From: Phenylobacterium sp. J426
GTDB lineage: Bacteria; Pseudomonadota; Alphaproteobacteria; Caulobacterales; Caulobacteraceae
NCBI RefSeq assembly: GCF_024699945.1
Contig: NZ_JAJOMY010000001.1
Coordinates: 2,983,001-3,047,000, forward strand
Reading direction: 5' to 3'
Length of the DNA: 64,000 nt
Of the stretch, positions 27,952 through 38,156 are shown one piece after another. The translations under genes were made by a program, and so were the position numbers. Below the pieces are notes generated by a model. The model was not told where the DNA came from and did no database searches. It worked only from the letters and a program-made list of their open reading frames with translations. The first letter of the stretch is position 1; each line of letters starts with the position of its first letter.

Positions 27952-28536
27952 ATGAACACCGAAGACGTCCTCGAAGAGTTCCGCGGCGCCGGCGCGCTGC
28001 GCGAAGGCCACTTCATCCTGGCCTCGGGGCGCCACAGCCCGATGTTTCTGCAGAAGAACCTGGTCTTCCAGTACGCCGACCGCACCGAGCGGCTGTGCAA
28101 GGCGCTGGCCGAGAAGATCGTCGCCCAGTTCGGCAAGCCCGACGTGATCGTGGCGCCGGCCGTCGGCGCCATCATCCCCGGCTACGAGGTCGCCCGCGCC
28201 CTGGGCGTGCCGTCAATCTACGTCGAGCGCGAGGATGGCAAGTTCCGGCTGCGCCGCGCGTTCAAGATCGCGCCCGGGGCCAAGGTGGTCGTCGTCGAGG
28301 ACGTGATCACCACGGGCGGCTCGTTCCGCGAGGCCGTCGAGCCCGTCCAGGAGGCCGGCGGCGAGGTGGTCTGCTGCGCCTGCATCGTCGATCGCTCGGG
28401 CGGCAAGGCCCAGGTCGGCTGGCCGCTGGTGGCGCTCGCCACCGTCGACGTCCCGTCCTACGCCCCCGACGAGATTCCGCCCGAGCTCGCCGCCATCCCG
28501 GCCGAGGAGCCCGGGTCGAAGAGGCTCCGGGGATGA
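27952..28536 (+). CDS. pyrE: orotate phosphoribosyltransferase
   Basis: Joins orotate to PRPP to give OMP in pyrimidine synthesis. It is 194 residues long. The PRPP-binding motif [13 protein letters not shown] is at about residues 107-119, with orotate-loop residues in [12 protein letters not shown] and [15 protein letters not shown]. The start at 27952 begins [10 protein letters not shown], the family pattern. The stop overlaps pdxJ as ATGA. A pyrE-pdxJ-acpS string is typical of Caulobacterales. Confidence 0.96.
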   Translation: MNTEDVLEEFRGAGALREGHFILASGRHSPMFLQKNLVFQYADRTERLCKALAEKIVAQFGKPDVIVAPAVGAIIPGYEVARALGVPSIYVEREDGKFRLRRAFKIAPGAKVVVVEDVITTGGSFREAVEPVQEAGGEVVCCACIVDRSGGKAQVGWPLVALATVDVPSYAPDEIPPELAAIPAEEPGSKRLRG

Positions 28537-29294
28537 GCAAGCTCAGGCTGGGCGTGAACATCGACCACGTGGCGACCGTCCGGAACGCCCGCGGCGAGAG
28601 CTACCCCGATCCCGTGCGCGCCGCCGAACTGGCGCTGGCCGCCGGGGCCGACGGCATCACCGCCCACCTGCGCGAAGACCGCCGCCACATCTCCGACGCC
28701 GACATCGACCAGCTGGCCGTCATCTGCCGCAAGCGCGGCCGCCCACTGAACTTCGAGTGCGCCGTGACCCCCGAGATGGAGGCGATCGCCCTCAAGCACC
28801 GTCCCCACGCCGCCTGCCTGGTGCCCGAGCGCCGCGAGGAGGTGACCACCGAGGGCGGCCTGAACGTGGCCGGCGGCCATAACACGATTGCGCCCGTGGT
28901 GAAGCGGATGGTCGAGGCGGGTATCCGCGTGTCCTGCTTCATCGACGCCGACCTGGCTCAGGTCGCCGCGTCGAAAGCCGTGGGCGCCCAGGTCGTCGAG
29001 TTGCACACGGGAGCCTATTGCGAGGCCGTCCGTCACGGTCATCGCGACCAGGCCGAACGGCTGCTGGAGAACCTGAGGGCCGCGGCGGGCGAGGCGGCTC
29101 GCCTGGGTCTGGAGGTCCATGCCGGTCACGGCATCGACTACGAGACGGTGAAGCCCGTGGCCGCCATCCCCGAGCTTGCCGAGCTCAACATCGGCCACTT
29201 CCTGATCGGCGAGGCGATCTTCATCGGCCTCGGTCCCGCCATCCAGCGGATGCGGGCGCTGATGGACGAAGCCCGCGCGCAGGTCGCGGCATGA
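28533..29294 (+). CDS. pdxJ: pyridoxine 5'-phosphate synthase
   Basis: Last step of de novo vitamin B6 synthesis: condenses 3-amino-2-oxopropyl phosphate with deoxyxylulose 5-phosphate. It has 253 residues in a TIM barrel. Family motifs are [39 protein letters not shown] and [12 protein letters not shown], and the C-terminal phosphate site [12 protein letters not shown] is intact. It overlaps pyrE before it and acpS after it, both as ATGA. Confidence 0.97.
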   Translation: MSKLRLGVNIDHVATVRNARGESYPDPVRAAELALAAGADGITAHLREDRRHISDADIDQLAVICRKRGRPLNFECAVTPEMEAIALKHRPHAACLVPERREEVTTEGGLNVAGGHNTIAPVVKRMVEAGIRVSCFIDADLAQVAASKAVGAQVVELHTGAYCEAVRHGHRDQAERLLENLRAAAGEAARLGLEVHAGHGIDYETVKPVAAIPELAELNIGHFLIGEAIFIGLGPAIQRMRALMDEARAQVAA

Positions 29295-29688
29295 TCATAG
29301 GCATCGGCTCGGACCTGTCCGATATTCGCCGCATCCAGGCGAGCCTGGATCGCTTCGGCGACCGTTTCCGCCACCGGGTCTTCACCGAGCTGGAACGCAC
29401 GCGCTCCGACCGCAAGGCCGACGCCGCCGCCAGCTACGCCAAGCGCTTCGCCGCCAAGGAGGCCTGCGCCAAGGCGCTCGGGACGGGCATGCGTCGAGGC
29501 GTGTTCTGGCGCGACATGGGCGTCGTCAACATGCGCTCTGGCCAACCCACCATGCAGCTCACCGGCGGCGCGCTGAAGCGGCTGGAGGAGATCACACCCC
29601 CGGTATGAAGGCGGTGATCCACCTGTCCCTGACCGACGATCACCCCTACGCCCAGGCCTTCGTGATCATCGAGGCGCTGCCGGCCTAG
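29291..29688 (+). CDS. acpS: holo-[acyl-carrier-protein] synthase (frameshifted near C-terminus)
   Basis: Transfers 4'-phosphopantetheine from CoA to acyl carrier protein. Motifs are [15 protein letters not shown] with the Mg-binding aspartate, and [14 protein letters not shown] with the catalytic Glu/Lys. As sequenced, a stop at 29606-29608 truncates it to 105 residues, but adding one C to the C5 run 29597-29601 continues as [20 protein letters not shown], the expected C-terminus, to a TAG at 29686-29688 (132 residues). The gene is essential, so sequencing error is the likely cause. Its stop shares a CTAG with the convergent transporter gene. Confidence 0.9.
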
Positions 29689-30587
29689 ACCTGAGCTTGC
29701 GCGAGCCGCCGACGCTCCCAGGCCGGATAGAGGGTGTTCAGCGCCAGCCCGCCCAGAACGAGCACGGCCGCGGTGAGCTTCCAGGAGGTCAGCGGCTCGC
29801 CCAGCAGAAGAGCCGAGGCGCCCATGCCGAACACCGGCACCAGCAGCGACAGCGGCGCGATGGTGGCCGCGGGGTGCCGGGCGAGCAGCCAGGCCCAGCT
29901 CGCGTAGCCGAAGATGGTGTTGCCCACCGACTGCCACAGCACGCAGGCCCAGGTGCCGAGGTCGGCGGCGGCGAAGCCGCCCTGGATCGCCGGCCAGCCC
30001 TCGAAGAGGAACGACAGCACGAACAGCGGCGGCGCGGCGAAGAGGCTCGACCAGACCACATAGGCCAGCATGTTCACCGGCCCGGCCGTGCGGGCCACGG
30101 TATTGCCCCCGGCCCAGCCCAACGCGGCGCCCACCACCAGGGCCAGCCCCAGGACCGTCACCTCGGCGCTGGTGTGCGCCATGAGCCAGATCAGACCCGA
30201 CGCCGCGAGCCCCAGGGCGACCAGCTGGAACGGCCGAATCTTCTCGCCGGCCAGGACCATGGCGAAGCCCACGGTGAAAAACGCCTGGATCTGCACCACA
30301 AGTGAGGCCAGCCCCGGCGAGATGAACTGGGTCATGGCGATGTAGAGCAGGCCGAACTGGCCCACCCCGATCAGCACGCCGTAGGCCGCCAGGTTGCGCC
30401 ACGAGACCGCCGGCCGCTTGAGGAAGAACACCGCCGGCAGCAGGGCAAAGGTGAAGCGCAGGGCCGCGAACAGCAGCGGCGGCAGGTCGTCGAGCGCCCA
30501 GCGGATGACGACAAAGTTGGTCCCCCACACAGCCACCACGGCCAGCGCCAGGAGGGCGTGCAACGGCGGCAGGGCAGGGCGACTCAT
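29685..30587 (-). CDS. EamA/DMT-family transporter
   Basis: Inner-membrane protein of 300 residues with ten predicted membrane helices arranged as two EamA repeats. Visible marks are [19 protein letters not shown] at the start, [19 protein letters not shown] in the first repeat and [20 protein letters not shown] in the second. This RhaT/YdcZ-like family usually exports amino acids or metabolites; the substrate here is unknown. Convergent with acpS. Confidence 0.9.
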   Translation of the reverse strand: MSRPALPPLHALLALAVVAVWGTNFVVIRWALDDLPPLLFAALRFTFALLPAVFFLKRPAVSWRNLAAYGVLIGVGQFGLLYIAMTQFISPGLASLVVQIQAFFTVGFAMVLAGEKIRPFQLVALGLAASGLIWLMAHTSAEVTVLGLALVVGAALGWAGGNTVARTAGPVNMLAYVVWSSLFAAPPLFVLSFLFEGWPAIQGGFAAADLGTWACVLWQSVGNTIFGYASWAWLLARHPAATIAPLSLLVPVFGMGASALLLGEPLTSWKLTAAVLVLGGLALNTLYPAWERRRLAQAQV

Positions 30588-30669
30588 GCTTGCTAGATAA
30601 GGCTGCTAGCCTTGCCCCGCACCGTCCAGTTTCCGACGGGTGGACCGACCATCGCCATTGGGGAATGCG

Positions 30670-32412
30670 ATGACCGAACCGCAGACGTCAGCCGCCTCGG
30701 GTCCGGCGCTGCTCGCGGCGCGGCTGGGGATCGGCTTCGCCCAGGGCGTGGCGCTCTACCTGCTGGAGCGCTTCGGCAAGGGCCTTCCCGACCCCGTGCT
30801 GGGCGCGCTGGCTCTGACCCTGATGCTCGCGCCCATCGTCGCGCTCGGCGCCATCGGCGCGACGCGGGCGCGCACGCTCGCCATCTGGCTGGCGACCGCC
30901 GTCCTGGCGCTTCTCGCGCTCGGCGCCTACGACGGTTTCGTCTTCAACTTCGAGACGCCGTACCGGTCCGAGTTCTGGCCGCGCGCGCCTCTGCTGTTCT
31001 TCGCCGCCACGGCGCTGTTCGTGGCCCACCACCTGATCCTGCCGGCCGACGCCGAACGGCGCTGGGTGGCCGGCTACAGCAGCTACTTCGACGAAGGATG
31101 GAAGGACGCTGTCCGCCTCGTGCTCGGCTGCGCCTTCGTGGGCGCCCTGTGGCTCCTGCTCTTCCTGGGCGCCGCGCTGTTCGACGCCATCCAGCTCAAG
31201 TTCCTGGGGGAGCTGATCCAGAAGCCTTGGTTCGCCTGGCCGGCCACCACGTCCTTCTTCGCCATCGCCGTTCACGTCACCGCCGCCCGCGCCGGCCTCG
31301 TGCTCGGCGCGCGGACGCTGGCGCTCAATCTGCTGGCCTGGCTGCTGCCGCTGATGACCGTCATCGCGGGCGGCTTCCTGGTGGCGCTGGCGTTCACGGG
31401 CCTTGGTCCGCTCTGGGGCACGGGGCGGGCGGGCGGCATCCTGCTCGCGGCGTCGGCGGCGCTGGTCGTGCTGCTCAACGCCACCTACCAGGACGGCGAG
31501 CGCGACGGCTATCCGCCGGTGCTGCTCAAGTGGGCGGTCCGGATCTCCGCCGTCCTGCTCGCGCCGCTGGTCGCCGTGGCGATCTACGGCCTCGCCCTGC
31601 GGATCGGCCAGCATGGCCTGACGCCCCAGCGCGTCCACGCCATAGCCTGCCTCGTCGTCGCGACCGCCTATGCGGCCGGCTACCTGTGGGCGGCGCTGGC
31701 GCGCGGCCCGTGGATGCGCCGCCTGGAGCGGGTGAACGTCCTCACCGCCCACCTGATCATCGCCGTGATCCTGGCCGTCTTCTCGCCAATCCTGGATCCC
31801 GCGCGGCTGTCCGTCGCCGACCAGATGGCGCGCTTCCAGAGGGGCAAGGTCGCGGCCGAGAAGCTCGACTACAGCTTCCTCGCCTTTGAGGGCGGGCGCT
31901 GGGGGCGGGAGGCCCTGTCCGAACTCCAGAAGGATGCGCGGCCGTTCGTTCGCGAGCGCGCCGGCGAGGCGGCCCGCAAGAAGCATCGTTGGGAAGACGT
32001 GACGCGGACGCCGCAGGCGCGGCGGATGTCCCTGACGGCGCTCGACACGCCGTTGCCGGAGAGCTTCCTCGCCCAGTCGTGGCCGGCCGAAGACGAGCCG
32101 TCGCGCGCGTGCGGCGACGCTTGCCCAGCCCTCGTCCGCGACGTCGATGGCGCTCCGGGCGACGAGGTGATCGTGCTTGCGACGCTCCCTCGGGTCTATT
32201 CGCAAGGCCCGGGGGGACGCTGGCGCCTGGTCGGCAGGTTGAGCAGCGCGCTTTGCGAGGGCGACCTCGAAGCGCTCAAGGCCGGGCGCTTCACGCTGCA
32301 GGACGCCGCAGGCAAGGCGGTTGTGATCGATGGAAGAGCGCGCAGCTTCGTGCGGGACACCACCTGTCCGGGAGGCGCACGACCGCCCGCGATGAGCGAA
32401 CATCCGTGGTAA
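30670..32412 (+). CDS. DUF4153 domain membrane protein
   Basis: Protein of 580 residues. About ten to eleven hydrophobic helices fill residues 10-390 and match the DUF4153 pattern (FNFETPYRSEFWPRAPLLFF, GYSSYFDEGWKDAVRL). A soluble C-terminal part follows from about residue 400, with several cysteines (CGDACPALV). ATG 30670 follows GGGGAATGCG. Function unknown. It stands between acpS and lepB, interrupting the usual housekeeping order. A hairpin follows the stop. Confidence 0.8.
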   Translation: MTEPQTSAASGPALLAARLGIGFAQGVALYLLERFGKGLPDPVLGALALTLMLAPIVALGAIGATRARTLAIWLATAVLALLALGAYDGFVFNFETPYRSEFWPRAPLLFFAATALFVAHHLILPADAERRWVAGYSSYFDEGWKDAVRLVLGCAFVGALWLLLFLGAALFDAIQLKFLGELIQKPWFAWPATTSFFAIAVHVTAARAGLVLGARTLALNLLAWLLPLMTVIAGGFLVALAFTGLGPLWGTGRAGGILLAASAALVVLLNATYQDGERDGYPPVLLKWAVRISAVLLAPLVAVAIYGLALRIGQHGLTPQRVHAIACLVVATAYAAGYLWAALARGPWMRRLERVNVLTAHLIIAVILAVFSPILDPARLSVADQMARFQRGKVAAEKLDYSFLAFEGGRWGREALSELQKDARPFVRERAGEAARKKHRWEDVTRTPQARRMSLTALDTPLPESFLAQSWPAEDEPSRACGDACPALVRDVDGAPGDEVIVLATLPRVYSQGPGGRWRLVGRLSSALCEGDLEALKAGRFTLQDAAGKAVVIDGRARSFVRDTTCPGGARPPAMSEHPW

Positions 32413-32420
32413 GCCGCACC

Positions 32421-32444
32421 GCCCGTGACGACGTGTTCACGGGC
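32421..32444 (+). terminator. hairpin between DUF4153 gene and lepB
   Basis: Perfect eight-pair stem (GCCCGTGA / TCACGGGC) with an eight-base loop, starting 8 bases after the DUF4153 stop. There is no T-run beyond a short TTCC, so factor-independent termination is uncertain. Confidence 0.5.
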
Positions 32445-32523
32445 GTTCCGCTTGCCCGCAGGCTAAGCAGCGTCTAACCCACACTCCGCTTCGGTACGCC
32501 GGGGCGTCCTCCAGGGACGGTAT

Positions 32524-33300
32524 ATGAGCGAGAACGTGCAGGCCGCACACAGCCCCGACAAATCCGGCGCCGCCAACGAGTTCTTCGAGATCATCAAGAC
32601 GGTGGTCTATGCGCTGCTGATCGCGCTGTTCCTGCGCGTGATCTTCTTCCAGCCCTTCACCATTCCGTCGGCCTCGATGGAGCCGAACCTGTACGAGGGC
32701 GACTACATCATCGTCTCCAAATTCAGCTACGGATACTCCAGGCACTCCATCCCGTTCAGCCCCGACCTGTTCGAAGGTCGCATCATGGGTTCGGAGCCGA
32801 AGCGCGGCGACATCGTCGTCTTCAAGCTGCCCAGCGACAACCGCACCGACTACATCAAGCGCGTCATCGGCCTGCCCGGCGACCGCGTGCAGATGAAGAA
32901 CGGGCTGCTGCACCTCAACAACCAGCCGGTGCTCCGCGAGCAGCTGCCGGTGGGCCGCACCGACGCCGGCGGCTTCATCCGCGAGGTGGCGCAGTATCGC
33001 GAGACGATCGCCGGCCACCCCTTCGCCACCCAGGACTTCGGCACGGACGGCGACCTCGACAACACCGAGGCCTATGTGGTGCCCGAGGGGTACTACTTCA
33101 TGATGGGCGACAACCGCGACAACTCGCTGGACAGCCGCGTGCCCCCCGGGGCGGGCGGCGTGGGCTTCGTCCCGGCCGAGAACCTGGTCGGCAAGGCGCA
33201 GATCATCCTGTTGTCCTGGGAGCCGGAGGCCTCGATCTTCAAGCCCTGGACCTGGGTGCTGGACGCCCGTCCCAGCCGCTTCTTCAAGGTCCTGCATTGA
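32524..33300 (+). CDS. lepB: signal peptidase I
   Basis: Membrane-bound type I leader peptidase of 258 residues that removes signal peptides from secreted proteins. One N-terminal membrane helix (VVYALLIALFLRVIFF, about 27-42) anchors it. The Ser-Lys dyad is Ser51 in IPSASMEP and Lys112 in YIKRVIGLPGD; the conserved MMGDNRDNSLDSR box is present. The stop overlaps the TTG start of rnc. lepB-rnc-era is a classic proteobacterial operon. Confidence 0.96.
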   Translation: MSENVQAAHSPDKSGAANEFFEIIKTVVYALLIALFLRVIFFQPFTIPSASMEPNLYEGDYIIVSKFSYGYSRHSIPFSPDLFEGRIMGSEPKRGDIVVFKLPSDNRTDYIKRVIGLPGDRVQMKNGLLHLNNQPVLREQLPVGRTDAGGFIREVAQYRETIAGHPFATQDFGTDGDLDNTEAYVVPEGYYFMMGDNRDNSLDSRVPPGAGGVGFVPAENLVGKAQIILLSWEPEASIFKPWTWVLDARPSRFFKVLH

Positions 33301-34019
33301 GCGGCGACAAGCGCGCCGCGGCCGTCGCCGAGCTGGAACGGCGCATCGGCTACGTCTTCGCCGACCGGGAGCTCCTGGAACGCGCCCTGACCCACGCCAG
33401 CGTCGGAGACGGGGCGCGCGAGGTGCGCCACAACGAGCGGCTGGAGTTCCTCGGCGACCGGGTGCTGAACCTGTGCGCCGCCGAGCGGCTGATGGCGCTG
33501 GATCCCGACGCCCGCGAAGGCGAGATGAGCCGGCTGCTGGCCAGCCTCGTGAACTATCACGCCTGCGCGCGGGCGGCGAAGCGGGCGGGCCTGCCCGAGG
33601 CCCTGCGCATGTCGGCCTCGGCCACCAAGGTCGGCGCGCGCAAGTCAGACGCCGTGCTGGGCGACGCCTGCGAGGCGCTGATCGCCGGTCTGTACATCGA
33701 CGGGGGCCTGGAGACCGCTCGCGCGTTCTTCCTGAAGTTCTGGGCCGAGGAGTTCGCCAGGCTCGACGAGCCGCGCGCGAAGGACCCGAAGACCCAGCTT
33801 CAGGAATGGGTGCAGGGCATGGGCCTGCCGTTGCCGAGCTACGAGATCGTCTCCCGCGAAGGGCCCAGCCACGCGCCGTGCTTCACGGTGGAGGTGCGGG
33901 TCGAGAGTTTCGGCGCCGAGCGCGGGGAGGGGCCGTCCCGCCAGGCGGCCGAGAAGGCCGCGGCCCAGTCCATGCTTCTGAAACGTGAGGGCCCCGAGCC
34001 CGGAAAGGGCGCCGTATGA
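33297..34019 (+). CDS. rnc: ribonuclease III
   Basis: Double-strand-specific endoribonuclease of 240 residues for rRNA and mRNA processing. The signature NERLEFLGD is at residues 46-54; second metal-site residues are in DACEALIAGLYIDGG. The dsRNA-binding domain occupies the C-terminal third (DPKTQLQEWVQGMGLPLPSY). The TTG start 33297 overlaps the lepB stop, and the stop overlaps the era ATG. Confidence 0.96.
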   Translation: MSGDKRAAAVAELERRIGYVFADRELLERALTHASVGDGAREVRHNERLEFLGDRVLNLCAAERLMALDPDAREGEMSRLLASLVNYHACARAAKRAGLPEALRMSASATKVGARKSDAVLGDACEALIAGLYIDGGLETARAFFLKFWAEEFARLDEPRAKDPKTQLQEWVQGMGLPLPSYEIVSREGPSHAPCFTVEVRVESFGAERGEGPSRQAAEKAAAQSMLLKREGPEPGKGAV

Positions 34020-34930
34020 GCCGCGCCGGCTTCTGCGCCATCATCGGCGCGCCCAATGCGGGCAAGTCCACCCTGACCAACCGCCTGGTGGGCGCGAAGG
34101 TCACCATCGTGACCCAGAAGGTCCAGACCACGCGCTTTCCCGTGCGCGGCGTGGCCATCGCCGGCGACACCCAGATCGTGCTCGTCGACACTCCCGGCAT
34201 CTTCCAGCCGCGCCGGCGGCTCGACCGCGCGATGATCCGCGCCGCCTGGGGCGGGGCCGAGGACGCCGATGCCGTGGTCCACCTGGTCGACGCCGCCGCC
34301 CAGCTCGGCGACAAGCCCGCCGACAAGAAGGCCAAGGTCGACGTGGAGACCATCATCGAGGGCCTCAAGACCTCCGGCCGCAAGGCCATCCTGGCGCTCA
34401 ACAAGATCGACGCCGTCAAGCGAGACGAGCTGCTGGCGATCTCACAACGTCTATTCGAAACAGGTGTTTACGACGAGGTCTTCATGATCTCGGCGACCAC
34501 CGGGTCGGGCGTCGACGACCTCAAGGCGCGCATCGCCGCCCTGATGCCGGAGGGCGTGTGGCTCTATCCGGAGGACCAGACCGCCGACCTGCCGGCCCGG
34601 CTGCTGGCCGCCGAGATCACTCGCGAGAAGCTGTACCTCCGCCTGCACGAGGAGCTGCCGTACGCGGCCACGGTCGAGACGACGAAGTTCGAGGAGAAGG
34701 ACGACGGGTCCGCCCGCATCGAGCAGACGATCTACGTCGAGCGCGAAAGCCAGCGGCCGATCGTGCTGGGCAAGGGCGGCCAGACGGTGAAGTGGATCGG
34801 CCAGAAAGCCCGCGAAGAGCTCTCCGCCATCCTCGACCGTCCCGTGCACCTGTTCCTGCATGTCCAGGTCGACGAGAAGTGGGCCGACAAGCGCGAGTTC
34901 TACGGCCCCGGCCTCGACTACGACGCCTGA
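34016..34930 (+). CDS. era: GTPase Era
   Basis: Ras-like GTPase plus KH domain that binds the 3' end of 16S rRNA in 30S assembly, 304 residues. The P-loop GAPNAGKST is at 11-19, G3 is VDTPGIF and G4 is NKID. The KH region includes VLGKGGQTVKWIGQKAREEL. It is coupled to rnc. The next housekeeping gene expected in many relatives, recO, lies 4.7 kb further on, beyond an oxidoreductase cluster. Confidence 0.96.
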   Translation: MSRAGFCAIIGAPNAGKSTLTNRLVGAKVTIVTQKVQTTRFPVRGVAIAGDTQIVLVDTPGIFQPRRRLDRAMIRAAWGGAEDADAVVHLVDAAAQLGDKPADKKAKVDVETIIEGLKTSGRKAILALNKIDAVKRDELLAISQRLFETGVYDEVFMISATTGSGVDDLKARIAALMPEGVWLYPEDQTADLPARLLAAEITREKLYLRLHEELPYAATVETTKFEEKDDGSARIEQTIYVERESQRPIVLGKGGQTVKWIGQKAREELSAILDRPVHLFLHVQVDEKWADKREFYGPGLDYDA

Positions 34931-37178
34931 TCCCGGAACCGTCCGAGGCCGGGCAGCAGCTTGTCCAGGGTGATCGGATAGTCCCGGACCCGCACGCCGC
35001 AGGCGTTGTAGATGGCGTTCGCCACCGCCGCGCCGACGCCGCAGATGCCGAGCTCGCCCACGCCCTTGGCCTTCAAGGGGCTCGCCTTGTCGTCGAGCTC
35101 GGGCAGGAAGACGACCTCCATGTCCGGAATGTCGGCATGCACCGGCACATGGTACTCCGCGAGATCGTGGTTCACGTAGGAGCCGAACCGCGGGTCCAGG
35201 GCCACTTCCTCGGTCAGCGCCGCTCCGATGCCCATGGTGACGCCGCCCAGGCACTGGGAGCGCGCGGTCTTCTCGTTGAGGATCCGGCCCGCGGCGTGCA
35301 CGCTGAGGAACCGCCGCACCCGCACTTCGCCGGTGTCGATGTCGACGGCTGCCTCGCAGAAGTGCGCGCCGTAGGACTGCTGGGAGTACGTCTCGGCCAG
35401 GTCGCCGGGCTTGAAGTCGCCCAGCACCTCGATCGCGCCGTCCGCCGCCAGCTCCTCCAAGGTGCGCGAGACGTTGCCTGCGACCAGGGCGCCGTTCTCG
35501 AACCGCGCCTCGTCGGGCTCGACGCCTGCCCGCCGGGCCAGCTCGATCTTCAGCGCCTCGGCGGCCGTGTAGAGCGCCGCTCCCGAGCTGTTGGCCCCGA
35601 ACGAGCCGCCGGAGCCTGAGGCCTCCGGATAGTCGGTGTCGCCCAGCCGCACCTCTACCCGCTCGGGCGGCAGGCCCAGCAGGTCGGCGCCGATCTGCGT
35701 CAGGATGGTGTAGCTGCCGGTGCCGATGTCGGTCATCGCCATCTCGGCCACCGCGCGGCCGTTCGGTTCGAGCCGCAGGCGGCACTTGGAGGGCTGCAGG
35801 ATCACGCTGCGGCTCGCCGCCGCCATGCCGAGCCCGATCAGCTGCCGGCCCTCGCGCACCTGGCCGGGCTCCGCCTTCCGGCGGTCCCAGCCGAAGAGCC
35901 GAGCGCCTTCCTCCATGCAGGGGATCAGCGCGCGAGTGGAGAAGGGGACGTGTTTCTCCGGATCTTCCGGCGGCTCGTTGCGGCGGCGCAGCTCGATGGG
36001 ATCAAGTCCGGCCTGCTCGGCCAGCTCGTCCATGGCGCACTCCAGCGCCATCATCCCCACCGCCTCGCCGGGGCCCGCATCGAACAGCCGATCGGCACGT
36101 CCAGCGTCACCAGCCGGTGCGTCGTACGCCGATCCGGCGCGTCGTAGAGGTTGCGGGTCTGCTGGGCGGCTGGCTCGTTGAACGTCTCGTCGGGATTGTT
36201 CTCGGACCAGACGTCGTGGGCGATCGCCGTCAGCCGGCCGCTCTCGTCGGCGCCCAGCCGGATGCGCTGGATCGTCGAGGGCCTATGCCCGGTCATCTCG
36301 AACATGTGGGTGCGCGGCAGCACCACCTTCACCGGCCGCCCCTTCAGCTTGTGCGAGGCCAGCGCCGCCAGGATAGCGTCGGCCCACACGTCCAGCTTCC
36401 CGCCGAACCCGCCGCCGATGTAGCGACTGATCATCCGCACCTTGTCCTTCGGCAGGCGGAAGGTGGCCGCCACGCTGCCGGCGCCGGGCGCCACCATCTG
36501 GTGCGAGGTGTGCAGCGTCAGCCGCTCGTCCGTCCATTCGGCGATGGTGGCGTGCGGCTCCATCATCGCGTGGCTCTGCACGGGCGTCGTGTACTCGAGG
36601 TCCAGCTGCACCGGAGCCTTGGAGAACGCCCCCTCGAAGTCGCCCACCAGGCTGTCGGCCTCGTCGTCGTCCGGGGGCGCGATCCCCTTGGTCATGTTCG
36701 GCCGCAGTTCGGTCTCGAACGTCTCGGGGTCGTAGGTGACCCGCACCAGGCGCGCGGCCGAGCGCGCCTGTTCGAACGTCTCCGCCACCACCAGGGCCAC
36801 CGCCTGGCCGTAGTGGTCCACCTGGCTGTCATTCAGCTCGGGGACCGCCTTCTTGCCCGAGGTGGGCCCATCCGGCGTCCGCGGCGCCTGGCCGTTCGGC
36901 GGGTCGACGTTGCGCCAGGTCAGCACCGTCAGCACGCCCGGCTGCCGCTCCGCTTCCGCGGCGTCGATGTCCGCGATCCGGCCCTTGGCGATGGCGCCCG
37001 GCACGGGGTAGCCGTACGCCACCTGGCCGAAGCCTGCATACTCCGCCGCATAGGGCGCGCGGCCGGTGACCTTCAGCGCGCCTTCCACGCGGTCCAGCGG
37101 CTTGCCGACCGCGCCGTCAGGCCGGCGGTCGATCTCGGTGTCGCCGATGGGTTCCTTGAACTCGAACTCGAAATCCAT
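34918..37178 (-). CDS. paoC: aldehyde oxidoreductase molybdenum-binding subunit, PaoC-like (frameshifted)
   Basis: Large subunit, about 753 residues, of a xanthine-oxidase-family enzyme carrying the molybdopterin cytosine dinucleotide cofactor. Motifs are IGGGFGGKLD in the N-terminal part, later GSGGSFGANSSGAALY, and the catalytic glutamate in KGVGELGICG. The frame breaks at the G4 run 36070-36073: one base is missing, splitting MRAPGEAVGMMALE. The C-terminal end overlaps the end of convergent era by 13 bases. It is likely a cytosolic heterotrimer with the two genes upstream; probable substrates are aldehydes, by homology to PaoABC. Confidence 0.85.
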
Positions 37179-37181
37179 GGC

Positions 37182-38156
37182 TCAGCCCTCGCAGCCGGCG
37201 ATGACGCTGGCCAGCGTCTGGCGCGCCAGCGGGATCTTGAAGCCGTTCGCGCCATGGCCCCGCGCGCCGGCCAGCAGCACGTCGGCCGCCGCCTGGGCCG
37301 CCTGGCCAGGCTTGGCATCCGCCATCGCCGCCTCCGCCTTCTCCGAGCGCCACGGCTTGTGGGCCAGGCCGCCCATGGCGACGCGTCCCCCACGCACCCG
37401 GCCCTCGGCCTCGTCCAGCACCGCCGCCACAGACACCAGGGCGAAGGCGTAGGACGCCCGGTCCCGCACCTTGCGATAGACCTGTTGGCCCGGCGGCGGC
37501 GGCGGCAGGGCGACATGGGTGATCAGCTCGCCGGCCTCGAGCGTGGTGTCGATTTCGGGCCGGTCGCCCGGCAGCCGGTGGAAGTCGGCGATAGGGATCG
37601 ACCGCTCGCCCTCGGCCGAGACCACCTCCACCGTCGCGTCCAGGACCCGCATCGCCACCGCCATGTCGGACGGATGTGTCGCGATGCAGTGGTCGCTCTG
37701 CCCTACCACCGCATGGATGCGGTTGAAGCCGGCCAGGGCCGAACAGCCCGAGCCGGGTTCGCGCTTGTTGCAGGGCTTGGCGGGGTCGTAGAAGTAGTAG
37801 CAGCGGGTCCGCTGCAGGAGGTTGCCGGCCGTCGTGGCGCGGTTGCGCAACTGGCCTGACGCCCCCGCCAGCAGGGCCCTCGCCAGCACCCCGTAACGGC
37901 TCCGCACCCGCGCATCGGCCGCCAGGTCGCTGTTGCGCACCAGCGCCCCGATCCTCAGCCCGCCGTCGGACGTCTCCTCCACCTGGTCGAGCCCCAGCCG
38001 GTTCACGTCCACCAGATGCGTGGGCGCCTCGATCTCGTGCTTCATCAGGTCGAGGAGGTTGGTGCCGCCGGCCACGAACCGCGCCTGCGGATGGCCCCGG
38101 ATGGCGGCCACGGCGGCCTCCACGCTCTCGGGGCGCTCGTAGGTGAACGACTTCAC
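37182..38156 (-). CDS. paoB: aldehyde oxidoreductase FAD-binding subunit, PaoB-like
   Basis: Middle subunit of 324 residues. The FAD loop is [16 protein letters not shown] near residues 26-41, with a second FAD region at [13 protein letters not shown]. An insert carries Cys119, Cys129 and Cys138 ([19 protein letters not shown]), as in E. coli PaoB (YagS), where an extra [4Fe-4S] cluster is bound. That makes this a Pao-type rather than a plain xanthine dehydrogenase. GTG 38156 overlaps the upstream 2Fe-2S gene stop (GTGA). Confidence 0.88.
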   Translation of the reverse strand: MKSFTYERPESVEAAVAAIRGHPQARFVAGGTNLLDLMKHEIEAPTHLVDVNRLGLDQVEETSDGGLRIGALVRNSDLAADARVRSRYGVLARALLAGASGQLRNRATTAGNLLQRTRCYYFYDPAKPCNKREPGSGCSALAGFNRIHAVVGQSDHCIATHPSDMAVAMRVLDATVEVVSAEGERSIPIADFHRLPGDRPEIDTTLEAGELITHVALPPPPPGQQVYRKVRDRASYAFALVSVAAVLDEAEGRVRGGRVAMGGLAHKPWRSEKAEAAMADAKPGQAAQAAADVLLAGARGHGANGFKIPLARQTLASVIAGCEG

